This document shows, piece after piece, positions 1 to 8,312 of a stretch of 45,357 nt of DNA. Numbering within the stretch: position 1 is the stretch's first letter; each line of letters opens with the position of its first letter. Origin of the DNA: Psychrobacter sp. 4Dc (GTDB lineage: Bacteria; Pseudomonadota; Gammaproteobacteria; Pseudomonadales; Moraxellaceae); contig NZ_PJAT01000090.1 of the NCBI RefSeq assembly GCF_002836715.1, positions 1 to 45,357 on the forward strand, given 5' to 3'. Under the pieces are notes generated by a model. It was not told the origin of the DNA. It did not search any database and saw nothing but the letters and a program-made list of their open reading frames with translations. The position numbers and the translations under genes were made by a program.

Positions 1-72
1 GTAATGAGATAACAAAAACAAGCATCTGATTTGAAGCACATTTTTATTGTCTGACATACACTATAGACGCAA

Positions 73-88
73 ATGAACGGTCGTTCAA
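73..88. promoter_or_regulatory. Possible outlying copy of the 16-bp palindromic operator
   Basis: The sequence ATGAACGGTCGTTCAA fits the degenerate palindrome TTGARYRRWYRYTCAA, found at six other sites in this window, except for its first base. It lies about 460 bases before the first gene, so it may serve a gene left of the window. The rest of 1-320 is AT-rich, and I see no convincing gene in it. Confidence 0.4.
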
Positions 89-329
89 GTAATGTTATAC
101 ATTGGCATAACAAACATCATATTAATAATATTTTCTCTACATGCGATGAATGAAATCGATCAGCTCCATTTCGATAAGTCTTGTTCGTACTACAGAGCCA
201 CTAAAGTTAAAAAATATTTTTATCGTTGTTTTTTCTTACTACTTACACAGTGTTACCTTCTTAAGATATTGATATTAATAGAGTAGTATGAATTAAGCAG
301 AGTAATGTAATTTAGCCATTACAATTTAC

Positions 330-437
330 TTGAACGATTACTCAAATAATTATTGAGCGATTGCTCAATAATTATTTATAGTAGTCTCTATTGACTCGCT
401 TACTAAGCAAAGTTGCTAATTTTGAGTAAATACTCAA
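330..437. promoter_or_regulatory. Triple 16-bp palindromic operator upstream of the redox operon
   Basis: Three 16-bp palindromes of one type occur at 330-345 (TTGAACGATTACTCAA), 353-368 (TTGAGCGATTGCTCAA) and 422-437 (TTGAGTAAATACTCAA). All fit TTGARYRRWYRYTCAA. A possible promoter, TTGACT at 391-396 and GCTAAT at 415-420 with an 18-bp gap, sits between the second and third copies. A bound protein would therefore be expected to repress. The same motif occurs before the DoxX gene and before the TetR gene of this window, so that TetR protein is the natural candidate. That assignment is inference. Confidence 0.7.
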
Positions 438-530
438 GCCAATAATTGAATGTAATCAGCGATTGCTTTGAAGCGGGCATGAAAACTCTAAAACAGACCA
501 AATCTCAAACCTATTATTAGGAATTATGTT

Positions 531-1085
531 ATGACCGAATTTACTCTACACGATAAAGACACAGCCCCAGCAGAAAGCAAAGACTTACTTGATTCTTCAA
601 TCAAAGCATTTGGTATGGTACCTAACCTACACGCTGTGATGGCTGAAGCGCCTGGCTTGCTAGAGGGCTATCAAAAGCTACATCAACTGTTTTTAGACAG
701 CAGTTTTGATGATGAAGAGACCACTGTTGTATGGCAAACTATCAACGTTGAGCATGCTTGCCATTACTGTGTGCCTGCGCATACTGGTATTGCTAAGAGC
801 ATGAAAGTAGATGACGCTATCACTGATGCATTACGTGATGAAACGCCACTACCAACTGAAAAACTGGAAGCATTGCGTACCTTCACACTATCTGTAGTCC
901 GTAATCGTGGTAACGTTGATGACAGCGCGGTTCAAGCGTTTTTAGATGCAGGTTACACTAAGCGTCAGATTCTTGAAGTTATCCTTGGTGCTGCTCAAAA
1001 AATAATGAGCAACTACACGAACCACATAGCTAACACACCAGTCGACAAACCATTCCAGAAGTTTGAATGGCATAAAGCTGACTAA
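531..1085 (+). CDS. Carboxymuconolactone decarboxylase / AhpD-like peroxidase-related protein
   Basis: This 184-residue protein belongs to the AhpD/CMD fold. The family's redox motif is visible as C77-H-Y-C80 followed by H84, in the context EHACHYCVPAH. In AhpD proteins this Cys pair and His act in thiol-based peroxide reduction or in recycling a peroxiredoxin. The start at 531 is preceded by AGGA at about 519-522. It is the first gene of a same-strand run with a DsbA-like protein, a glutathione transferase and a peroxiredoxin, and it sits directly behind three palindromic operators. A role in thiol or electrophile defence is likely. The substrate is unknown. Confidence 0.85.
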   Translation: MTEFTLHDKDTAPAESKDLLDSSIKAFGMVPNLHAVMAEAPGLLEGYQKLHQLFLDSSFDDEETTVVWQTINVEHACHYCVPAHTGIAKSMKVDDAITDALRDETPLPTEKLEALRTFTLSVVRNRGNVDDSAVQAFLDAGYTKRQILEVILGAAQKIMSNYTNHIANTPVDKPFQKFEWHKAD

Positions 1086-1195
1086 TACGTTTTTCAGCTA
1101 ACGCTGACACAGTCTATTTGATGTTTTCATGCTGTTGTTCGAAACATCTTCGGGCAGCAGTTTTTCATTTTAATTCATCGCTAATGAGAGATCCT

Positions 1196-1849
1196 ATGGA
1201 ACAGGTAAAAAAACCCTTACAAATAGACATCGTGTCAGACATTGTATGCCCTTGGTGCGCTATCGGTTATAGTCAATTGGCCGAGGCATTAAAACAAACC
1301 AACACGCCGCATGAGATTCATTGGCATCCATTTGAACTAAATCCTAATACGCCGCACGAAGGACGAAACTATCGTGAGCATATTATGGAGAAGTACGGTA
1401 CAACTGCTGAAGACGTTAAAGAGAGCCGAGCTAGAATGACAGCAGCAGGTGCAGAAGCTGGATTTAATTTTCAGTTTACCGATGATTTCCGTACCTACAA
1501 TACTTTTAATGCGCATCAGTTGCTGCATTGGGCTGATCAGCAAGGACGTATGCACGACCTAAAACAAGCATTATTCGTTGCACACTTCGTTGATAATAAA
1601 AACGTGGCTGACAGTACCGTACTGGCAGATGTGGCAGCAGATATCGGACTGGATCGAGCTGAGGTACTTGCGGTCATCGAAGATCAACGCTTTGCCAATG
1701 TGATACGTGAAGCCGTACAGCATTCAAAGCAGCAAGGTGTTCAAAGCGTACCATCGGTTATCTTTAATGGTCGTCATCTGGTGAGCGGCGCACAAGGTGT
1801 AGAAAACTACAAAAACATCTTAAAGCAACTAGCAGACATGCCAGAATAA
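1196..1849 (+). CDS. DsbA-family oxidoreductase, FrnE / 2-hydroxychromene isomerase-like
   Basis: From the chosen start this is a 217-residue thioredoxin-fold protein of the FrnE-like DsbA group. The active site is C18-P-W-C21 (DIVCPWCAIG), and the expected cis-proline loop appears as QSVPSVIFNG. No signal peptide is present, so it should act in the cytoplasm, as FrnE-type disulfide oxidoreductases do. The reading frame is open from 1118, but the extra N-terminal residues are Cys-rich and unlike the family. GAGAG at 1186-1190 favours ATG 1196. It follows the AhpD-like gene and precedes the GST gene, so it is probably co-transcribed with them. Confidence 0.85.
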   Translation: MEQVKKPLQIDIVSDIVCPWCAIGYSQLAEALKQTNTPHEIHWHPFELNPNTPHEGRNYREHIMEKYGTTAEDVKESRARMTAAGAEAGFNFQFTDDFRTYNTFNAHQLLHWADQQGRMHDLKQALFVAHFVDNKNVADSTVLADVAADIGLDRAEVLAVIEDQRFANVIREAVQHSKQQGVQSVPSVIFNGRHLVSGAQGVENYKNILKQLADMPE

Positions 1850-1919
1850 AAACAATAAACTGGATCTGATTTACCAATTACACCCTACTGAGCACAGTAT
1901 ATAAAAAGGTATCATCATT

Positions 1920-2807
1920 ATGTCAAACTCTAATCATTACGAGCCACCCAGCGTCTGGACATGGGATGCAGAAAGCGGTGGTAAGTGGGCAAGTGTCAAC
2001 CGCCCTATCGCTGGCCCAACACATGAAGCGGATCTACCTCGCGGCAAACATCCGTTACAGATCTACTCAATGGGCACCCCTAATGGCCAAAAAGTCACCA
2101 TTATGGTTGAAGAGTTATTGGCATTAGGTGTGACAGACGCTGAGTACGACGCGCACCTTATTCAAATTGGTGAAGGCGGACAGTTCTCATCAGGTTTCGT
2201 TGAGCTAAATCCAAACTCAAAAATCCCTGTACTTTTGGATACAGAGACTGGTAGCCGTGTGTTTGAGAGTGGCGCCATTTTATTCTATCTTGCTGAAAAA
2301 TTCGGAAAACTACTGCCTAAAGATGCAGCAGCACGTACTGAAGTCATGAATTGGCTCTTTTGGTTACAAGGCTCTGCTCCTTACTTAGGTGGCGGTTTTG
2401 GACATTTTTATTTTTATGCGCCCGAAAAGTTTGAGTACCCTATCAATCGATTCACAATGGAAGTAAAGCGACAGTTAGATGTACTAGAACGTGAGCTTGC
2501 AGAAAATCGCTACCTAGGTGGCGATGAGTATACGATTGCAGATATCGCCACTTGGCCTTGGTATGGCAATCTAATACTAGGCGAAGCATATAATGCAGGA
2601 GAGTTCCTACAAGTTGAGAGCTATCCAAATGTACGCCGCTGGGCAACTGAGATTTTAGAGCGTCCTGCTGTGCAACGTGGTCGCAAGGTAAACCGCACTT
2701 GGGGTGAACCTGCTGAGCAATTACACGAACGTCATGACGCCTCAGACTTTGAGCTAAAAACTCAAGATAAAGTAGACCCTCAGACAACTGAAGAAGCAAA
2801 AAAATAG
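1920..2807 (+). CDS. yghU: Glutathione S-transferase, YghU-type disulfide-bond reductase
   Basis: This 295-residue protein has the layout of E. coli YghU. An N-terminal extension is followed by a thioredoxin-like GST domain (PLQIYSMGTPNGQKVTIMVEE; NSKIPVLLD; FESGAILFYLAEKFG) and an all-helical C-terminal domain with YTIADIATWPWYG. YghU-type enzymes reduce small disulfides or organic hydroperoxides with glutathione. The TPNGQK stretch is typical of the YghU/YfcG group rather than classical GSTs. It lies 70 bases after the FrnE-like gene on the same strand. Its place in a run of thiol-redox genes supports a detoxification role. Confidence 0.85.
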   Translation: MSNSNHYEPPSVWTWDAESGGKWASVNRPIAGPTHEADLPRGKHPLQIYSMGTPNGQKVTIMVEELLALGVTDAEYDAHLIQIGEGGQFSSGFVELNPNSKIPVLLDTETGSRVFESGAILFYLAEKFGKLLPKDAAARTEVMNWLFWLQGSAPYLGGGFGHFYFYAPEKFEYPINRFTMEVKRQLDVLERELAENRYLGGDEYTIADIATWPWYGNLILGEAYNAGEFLQVESYPNVRRWATEILERPAVQRGRKVNRTWGEPAEQLHERHDASDFELKTQDKVDPQTTEEAKK

Positions 2808-2994
2808 ACGCTTTGTCTATGACTTACTAGCTTACTTAAGTAGTCTTATTAATTGATTTTAAAGGTAATGTTAACTTTTCCTATTACTACTTGGGACTAC
2901 TGTAAACATCCAATACTTTTGCACTTAAGACTGCTAATGTAAGGCTGTTAAATACCAACTAACCATAAAAATATTATTAAAAAGGATAAGAACT

Positions 2995-3537
2995 ATGTCA
3001 ACAGATTATGCTCAAAAAATTCAAGCCGGTACTACGTTTCCTGAAATGGAAGTACAAGTATTAAACGGTGAAATCACTTCATTAGGCAAACCTAAAAACG
3101 GTCATGACTGGAAACTGGTTGTTGTATACCGTGGTAAGCACTGCCCAATTTGCACAAAATATCTAAATACCTTAGAGACAGTAAAACAATCTTTCTATGA
3201 CGTCGGTGTCGATATCATCGCAGTATCTGCAGACAGCAAAGAGCAGTTAGAAGGTCATCTAGATCAAATAGATGTTAGCTTCCCTATGGCTTATGGTCTG
3301 ACTATCGAACAGATGAATACGCTAGGTCTATATATCTCTGACCCACGTTCAGAGAAAGAAACCGACCATCCTTTCGCTGAACCTGCTGTATTCGTTATCA
3401 ATGCTGAAGGAAAAGTACATATCGTTGATATCTCGAACGCACCGTTCTCTAGACCAGATCTTGAAGCCTTGGCAAATGGTTTGGATTTTGTTAGAAACCC
3501 AGAAAACAACTACCCTATCCGTGGTATGCACGGCTAA
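2995..3537 (+). CDS. Peroxiredoxin-like (AhpC/TSA family) protein
   Basis: This 180-residue thioredoxin-fold protein has the motif VVYRGKHCPICTKYL, with C50 as the likely peroxidatic Cys and C53 as the resolving residue of a CxxC pair. VDIIAVSADS and AEPAVFVINAEGKV follow, as in AhpC/TSA-like redoxins. It lies 187 bases after the GST gene, so it may have its own promoter or be the last gene of the operon. AAAGGATAAG precedes the ATG as a Shine-Dalgarno sequence. A strong terminator lies about 85 bases after its stop. Its electron donor could be the AhpD-like or FrnE-like neighbour, which is inference. Confidence 0.8.
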   Translation: MSTDYAQKIQAGTTFPEMEVQVLNGEITSLGKPKNGHDWKLVVVYRGKHCPICTKYLNTLETVKQSFYDVGVDIIAVSADSKEQLEGHLDQIDVSFPMAYGLTIEQMNTLGLYISDPRSEKETDHPFAEPAVFVINAEGKVHIVDISNAPFSRPDLEALANGLDFVRNPENNYPIRGMHG

Positions 3538-3622
3538 TTGATATAGTAAATATAAAGTGTTGATTCACTCGATTATTTAGCTGCTCAATATCTAACCAGC
3601 ATCTAACCAGTTAAATAATAGA

Positions 3623-3659
3623 GGGCGTATTGAGATAATTCTTGATACGCCCTTTTTTT
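3623..3659 (+). terminator. Rho-independent terminator of the redox gene run
   Basis: The arms GGGCGTAT (3623-3630) and ATACGCCC (3645-3652) are perfect. They can be extended inward by five more pairs with wobbles around a TAAT loop. Seven T residues follow at 3653-3659. Confidence 0.9.
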
Positions 3660-4079
3660 GTTTATTGATAACTTAACTGCTATCAAATGCAGTCGCTTCA
3701 TACCTAACTTCATCAGTATTTGCTCAGTACTAATGTTTGAGTAGCACTGTTAATCTATAAAAAGAGGTTCTGTGTGAAAATCATAGACTAGCCAGCCTAT
3801 AAGGGCTATATTTGAGCTCGAAATATCATCATAAACATGTTCCCTTTTAATTAATCTGTATTTCATTTTTTATCGGTTAGTTTTTATAAATAAAACAGAC
3901 TGTGTTTATGGTCTGGTTCGTATTTCGCTTTGGCAAAATCTTGATATAATTGTACGTTCTAATTCACCAATGCTGTTTATTATTTGTTGTTAACACTCGT
4001 ACACTGAGATTAATTTCTGCTAAAATCATGCAGCAACATTATCAATATCTCATCATAGGTATGAGTAAAAGGATTCGAT
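3660..4079. other. Intergenic region with a probable promoter for the acyltransferase
   Basis: About 420 AT-rich bases with no gene that I can support. TATAAT at 3945-3950 is a good -10 candidate on the plus strand, but no strong -35 sits at the usual distance. The stretch near 4060-4078 contains AAAGGATT just before ATG 4080. Confidence 0.4.
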
Positions 4080-5072
4080 ATGCGATTGAAATCAATCGTT
4101 CAAAAATTACATGAACGCGCTCCAAAACTGGGCAAAGCTGCCTCACTGACGACAGCAACCAGCGTTATCACTTTCAATAGTATGTTAGCTGGTCTACCTG
4201 TCTGGGTCATGGGTGCTACCAAGGCTATCACCGGTGCTGCCATCGCTGACAAAGCCGTTATCGATGTGACGAACTATTGGATCAATAGCAACAATGCATT
4301 GATCGATAACGTATTACCGCGCAAAGATTGGCGCATTAATCTGCCTGATGATGTGCATACCAACGGTAAGTATCTACTGGTGAGCAATCATCAATCATGG
4401 GTTGATACCAGTATCGTGCAATATATCAGCGAAAAACGTTTGCCATTGACGCGCTTTTTTACCAAGTTTGAGCTCATATATATTCCTGTCATTGGTCAAG
4501 CTTTCTACTTTCTCGACTTTCCTATGATGCGTCGACACTCTAAAGAAGCCATCGCCAAAAACCCTGCTCTAAAGGGTAAGGATATCGAAGAAGCGAAACG
4601 AGCATGTGCATTGCTCAAGGACAAGCCTTTTACACTATTGAACTATCTAGAAGGGACTCGCTTCACTCCTAGCAAACATGATAAACAAAAATCCCCATAT
4701 ACGCATTTACTTAAGCCACGCGCTGGCGGGTTATCACTGGCTATGAGTGCATTAGGGGAAGAGATTGATGGGATTTTGGACATGACGATTGTCTACCCTG
4801 ACGGTGTTCCCACTTATAGTGATCTATGGAAAGGCAATATCAAGCGTTTAGGTGTCGATGTACGACATATTGAGATACCCAAAGACCTGTTTACGGCGAT
4901 CAAAAACGGTGGCTATGAAACAGATGAAGCGATAAAAGCACAGATGTTTGATTGGGTAGAACAGATATGGCATCAAAAAGATCAACTAATCACAGAAATG
5001 TTGGCTGACTTTGAGAGCAGTGACTTTAAGAGCAATGACTCTGAAACTAAAGATAGTACTGAACAGGCTTAG
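4080..5072 (+). CDS. 1-acyl-sn-glycerol-3-phosphate acyltransferase-like protein (PlsC / YihG type)
   Basis: This 330-residue protein carries the acyltransferase signature NHxxxxD as N103-H104-Q-S-W-V-D109, and the substrate-binding motif E191-G-T-R194. LKPRAGGLSLAM follows later, as in the YihG-like branch of lysophosphatidic acid acyltransferases. A hydrophobic segment at residues 30-60 and FELIYIPVIGQAFYFLDF suggest association with the inner membrane. The expected reaction is acyl transfer to the sn-2 position of lysophosphatidate. The 30 C-terminal residues are acidic and Ser/Asp-rich and look disordered. The gene appears to be its own unit. Confidence 0.85.
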   Translation: MRLKSIVQKLHERAPKLGKAASLTTATSVITFNSMLAGLPVWVMGATKAITGAAIADKAVIDVTNYWINSNNALIDNVLPRKDWRINLPDDVHTNGKYLLVSNHQSWVDTSIVQYISEKRLPLTRFFTKFELIYIPVIGQAFYFLDFPMMRRHSKEAIAKNPALKGKDIEEAKRACALLKDKPFTLLNYLEGTRFTPSKHDKQKSPYTHLLKPRAGGLSLAMSALGEEIDGILDMTIVYPDGVPTYSDLWKGNIKRLGVDVRHIEIPKDLFTAIKNGGYETDEAIKAQMFDWVEQIWHQKDQLITEMLADFESSDFKSNDSETKDSTEQA

Positions 5073-5159
5073 CCTATTCTATCTACCAATAATCTTTATT
5101 ATTTGATAACCTCAAGGTGTGTCGCACGTGTACTAATATGATAAAGGTAAAGCCATATA

Positions 5160-5726
5160 ATGATGAAGTTCCGCGAAAAATGGTTTCGGGCGTTGTGCCT
5201 TGCAATATTAGTACATGTTGGGGTTTTCTTTATTTTCTATCTCAACACTCATCAGACGGATTCGGTAGAAGTAGCTGAGAGTCAAACGAACTCGACTGAA
5301 CCTATTGCTATCAACAATGTAGATCTACCTGAAAAGGTCTATACCACTACTGTCACCAACACTAAGACATCTAATGACACTAACAACAATGTAGAAGACA
5401 CGGTCAATAAAAAATCTGAGATTGGTAATGAGCTTGAAGCATCTCAGCTAACAAGTAGTGATGAGCAAACAGCCAACGTGGAAAGCAGAAAAGCACCCTC
5501 TTCTCCAGCGACCAACAACGTCGATAATAAACCTAAAAAACCAGCTTCTACATCGATAGAATCAGTACAAGCAAACAAAAATCCTCCGCAAAAGGAAAAG
5601 GCGCTAGATGCCCAAACTGATAGCACTACCCAGTCTATAGTTGCAAACACTGATGATAAATTAGAAGTGACCCCTGCCGTCAAATCCGTACAGTTAAACT
5701 TGGGAGATTTGAATCAAGCAGCTTGA
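5160..5726 (+). pseudogene. Single-pass membrane protein gene cut by an IS3 element
   Basis: The protein begins with a short basic stretch and one membrane segment (residues about 10-28, LCLAILVHVGVFFIFYL). A long Asn/Thr/Ser/Lys-rich, apparently disordered region follows. I do not recognise a family. The overall shape resembles periplasm-facing anchor proteins of the TonB or FtsN kind, but no such domain is left. The native frame runs to about residue 175, where the terminal repeat of the IS element starts at 5686. The last dozen codons and the stop belong to the IS. The original C-terminus is therefore missing or separated. About 30 bases beyond the element (6994-7024) could hold its remnant. 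Confidence 0.6.
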
Positions 5727-6583
5727 CGATAATAGTCAAACCATACCTGTCTTGGCGACTTATAGCCTAAACTCTTTTGAATCCTCGTTTGGTTGTAGTA
5801 CAGCTCAATATAGCCAATGATATCATTGATTGCTATAAACCTTGTTTTATAGTCTTGGTAATACACTAGCTCATTCTTTAATGTGCCCCAGAAGCTTTCT
5901 ATGGGTGCGTTGTCGAAACAATTGCCTTTACCACTCATCGAGCCTTTGAAATTATGCTGCTTGATGATTTTGTGATAGGCATGACTACAATACTGGCTGC
6001 CTCTGTCAGAGTGCACAATCAATCCTTGGCTTGGACGTTTATTCTTGATTGCCATATTGAGTGCACGACATACTAAATCTGCGGTCATTCGCTTATTGAT
6101 AGCATACCCGACCAGCTCTTTGGTGTATAAATCTTTGACTCCAGCTAAATACAACCAACCCTCATTGGTCCAGATATAAGTAATATCACTGACCCACGAT
6201 TCATTAGGATGCTTAGCATCAAATTGCTGATTTAGTATGCTTGGATAGACAAGCTTGTTATGGTTGGAATCAGTGGTGATTTTAAAGCGTTTGTGACGAC
6301 GGCATTTGATGTCATGTTCTTCTTTAATGCTTCTGACCATATATAGGCTAATATCGTGCCCTTGCTCTATCAGCTTTGCGTGCAGTCGATCAGCACTATA
6401 ACGTGCTTTTGTTTTACTATGTGCCGCTCTGACAAGTAGCTCAGACTGATTACGATGTATCTGTTGCTCACTAATATCACGACTCAGCCAGTCATAGTAG
6501 CTAGAATGCTTAACCTTTAGTACACGACACATAGTAGTGATACTAAAGAAGAGATCGTTGTTTTTGATAAAGGCGTACTTCAC
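5714..6583 (-). CDS. IS3-family transposase OrfB (DDE integrase)
   Basis: This 289-residue protein has an HTH_21-like N-terminal region and a retroviral-integrase-type core. The catalytic triad is D133 (SDITYIWT), D193 (VHSDRGSQY) and E229 (NAPIESFWG), with the 35-residue D-E spacing typical of IS3. The start at 6583 is GTG. The usual IS3 arrangement joins orfA to orfB by a -1 frameshift. Here orfB is in the same frame as orfA, but separated from it by four in-frame stop codons. OrfB must therefore start independently or be produced in some other way. All catalytic residues are intact. Confidence 0.9.
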   Translation of the reverse strand: MKYAFIKNNDLFFSITTMCRVLKVKHSSYYDWLSRDISEQQIHRNQSELLVRAAHSKTKARYSADRLHAKLIEQGHDISLYMVRSIKEEHDIKCRRHKRFKITTDSNHNKLVYPSILNQQFDAKHPNESWVSDITYIWTNEGWLYLAGVKDLYTKELVGYAINKRMTADLVCRALNMAIKNKRPSQGLIVHSDRGSQYCSHAYHKIIKQHNFKGSMSGKGNCFDNAPIESFWGTLKNELVYYQDYKTRFIAINDIIGYIELYYNQTRIQKSLGYKSPRQVWFDYYRQAA

Positions 6584-6624
6584 TAACTGTCACTGCGGGC
6601 ATAGCCCTACGTCTTGCGTCACTA

Positions 6625-6645
6625 AAACAGTCTACTAGACTGTTT
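6625..6645. repeat. Perfect palindrome between IS3 orfA and orfB
   Basis: AAACAGTCTA and TAGACTGTTT are perfect 10-base arms around one central base. The palindrome lies immediately after the orfA stop codon. A second short hairpin, GGGC-ATA-GCCC, lies at about 6597-6607, between this one and the orfB start. Both are inside the mobile element and could influence orfB translation. Confidence 0.75.
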
Positions 6646-6646
6646 C

Positions 6647-6946
6647 TTAACGTTCCTCATTGGCAAAGTACGCCGTCGCCTTTTTTAATATCTCTCGTTC
6701 CTCTTCGGCTACTTTAAGCTGTCGTTTGAGCTGCTTTATTTCCTGAAGAGCCGTCATAAGATCAGGATCATATTGTTCTGTGCCGATAAGCTTGCCTTGA
6801 TTGGCTTTATTATGCCAATTAGATAAGGTCTGCATGGCGATGCCAAGGTGCTTTGCGGTCGCTGAGATATTGCCATTATTGTCTGCTATCTTCTTGACGG
6901 CCTCGGCTTTAAATTCGTCACTGTAGCTTCTTATTTTCTTGGTCAT
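6647..6946 (-). CDS. IS3-family OrfA (helix-turn-helix protein)
   Basis: This 99-residue protein has an N-terminal helix-turn-helix (YSDEFKAEAVKKIADNNGN; ATAKHLGIAMQTLSNWHNK). A leucine-zipper-like coiled coil follows (residues about 65-90, LQEIKQLKRQLKVAEEEREI), as in HTH_Tnp_1 OrfA proteins of IS3 elements. It binds the ends of the element and normally joins OrfB to form the transposase. A run of six A residues followed by G (minus strand, 6686-6680) looks like the classic IS3 slippery site. Shifting -1 there meets a TGA within eight codons, so it cannot give the usual fusion. Confidence 0.9.
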   Translation of the reverse strand: MTKKIRSYSDEFKAEAVKKIADNNGNISATAKHLGIAMQTLSNWHNKANQGKLIGTEQYDPDLMTALQEIKQLKRQLKVAEEEREILKKATAYFANEER

Positions 6947-7029
6947 GATAAACTCCGATTAATACGCTTAGTTTACCAAGTTTAGGTGTACGGTTTTTTC
7001 AGCATAGCTCACACAAATACATGACGTTA

Positions 7030-7893
7030 TTACCGCACTAGAATGACCGGTGATAACGTGCTAGCGATAATTTCTGTCGTTGTACTACCGAGAAACAGTT
7101 GCTGCCATTTCGAATGTCCGTACGCCCCCACCACCATAATGTCGACATTGTTCTCTACCTGAAACTTTAACAATCCGTCCACCGCATCAGAAGCAGATAA
7201 ATGATGTGCTTCAACGACAAACCCTGTATCTTCTAACTGTGCAGCGGCGGCGCTCATACTTTGCTTGGCGGCGTCATTCTGATTACCTACCATCACGATA
7301 TGGCCTTTTAGACCTTTTAATAATGGACTTTTTGACACCATTCGTGCCGCTTTAATAGAGGTTTTGCTACCATCAAAGGCAATCATATAAGAGCTTGGCT
7401 CTTCAAATTTCTCTGAGCAAATCAATATGGGAATATCTGACCCACGAGCGACTGTCTCAATCTGACTACCAATATTGATCCGACTGTTCTTATGATCTTC
7501 TCCGCGTCGTCCCATTACAATCGCACGATTTTCTTCTTTGAAATGCTCAATACTAGGAAGCAGTTTGCCGTGGCGTTGATAAACGCGAACACTGACATCA
7601 GCGAAACTGCTTTGAATATGACTTTTGGCATCTTGTACCAACGCATTGCTATAGCTGTTGACGACTTTTGCTCTTTGCTCATCCAATTGGGACAACTCTT
7701 CTAATAAAAACTGACGACTATTGATGCCTATCGCGCCTGACAAGTCACGCCTAACTGAAGCAGGCACGTCACTGACATGTAATAACCCAACAGGTACGTT
7801 TAATTTACTGGCATACCATGCTGCATAGTCACAAACCGATTCAGTCACTGCCGAGCCGTCAATACAGGCCAAAATGTGCTGTGATGTTGTCAT
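7030..7893 (-). CDS. Tandem-domain universal stress protein
   Basis: This 287-residue protein has two UspA domains. The first opens with HILACIDGSAVTESVCDYAAW. The second begins near residue 165 (MIAFDGSKTSIKAARMV) and ends with the ATP-binding pattern VGAYGHSKWQQLFLGSTTTE. This is the G-2x-G-9x-G(S/T) motif of nucleotide-binding Usp proteins, of which UspE is a tandem example. Such proteins are cytoplasmic and induced by stress or starvation. The gene ends about 40 bases from the IS3 element, which may have changed what lies downstream. Confidence 0.9.
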   Translation of the reverse strand: MTTSQHILACIDGSAVTESVCDYAAWYASKLNVPVGLLHVSDVPASVRRDLSGAIGINSRQFLLEELSQLDEQRAKVVNSYSNALVQDAKSHIQSSFADVSVRVYQRHGKLLPSIEHFKEENRAIVMGRRGEDHKNSRINIGSQIETVARGSDIPILICSEKFEEPSSYMIAFDGSKTSIKAARMVSKSPLLKGLKGHIVMVGNQNDAAKQSMSAAAAQLEDTGFVVEAHHLSASDAVDGLLKFQVENNVDIMVVGAYGHSKWQQLFLGSTTTEIIASTLSPVILVR

Positions 7894-8312
7894 AATCTGT
7901 CCTTAAATTTAATTATTTAATCCTATACAGCTTGTTAGTCCTGACCAAGCCATGCTCTTTGGCTTATGTTCTCTGCTTTATACTCTTTAGCTTATGCTCT
8001 TTGGCTTATGTACTCTGACTGGGGTATGTTTCATTTACCTTATAATAGTTATTTTTCAAAAATTATCTTATTAAGTAAATTTACCCCTTCATTTGATAAT
8101 AACCAATTTACACGGCTTCATCCAGCGATGTGTGCGACCCTTTTGCAATAATTGCAATTTGTTACTGACAGCCTTGTACATGGCTCACCGCAGATTGAAA
8201 CTTAGCTATATAGAAAGTCTTATCATCGTCTGACCACATGCGCTAGCAAAGTTTGCTACAATGTATTCTTTAGCATTTATGATTTCGGTATCGTTATTTA
8301 GGTGATTGGATT
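7894..8312. other. Intergenic region with degenerate short direct repeats
   Basis: About 420 bases between the divergent usp and yaiL-like genes. At 7952-8017 the unit CTCTTTGGCTTATG occurs twice exactly, and once as CTCTTTAGCTTATG with shorter copies between. An open frame across it (7966-8151) has no start signal and a composition that only reflects the repeat, so I do not call it a gene. ATTAGGTGATT just before 8313 is the likely translation leader of the next gene. Confidence 0.5.

Larger units (their letters stand above)
5686..6993 (-). mobile_element. IS3-family insertion sequence with orfA and orfB
   Basis: A roughly 1.3-kb element transcribed on the minus strand. Related ends are CCGTACAGTTAAACTTGG at 5686-5703 and the inverted CCGTACACCTAAACTTGG at 6976-6993 (16 of 18 matching). 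The exact outer ends may lie a few bases further out, since I could not find a clear target-site duplication or the usual TG/CA tips. It carries an HTH gene (orfA) and a DDE transposase gene (orfB). It interrupts a membrane-protein gene on its left. Confidence 0.85.

Noticed and set aside
92..286. Small open frame before the first operon
   Set aside because: AT-rich, no ribosome-binding site, no recognisable motif; it lies in a control region.
6680..6686. Classic A6G frameshift site in IS3 orfA
   Set aside because: The -1 frame stops within eight codons and orfB is in the zero frame, so the usual fusion cannot form.
7966..8151. 61-residue open frame in the usp-DUF2058 gap
   Set aside because: Its sequence is a by-product of the local repeat and it has no start signal.
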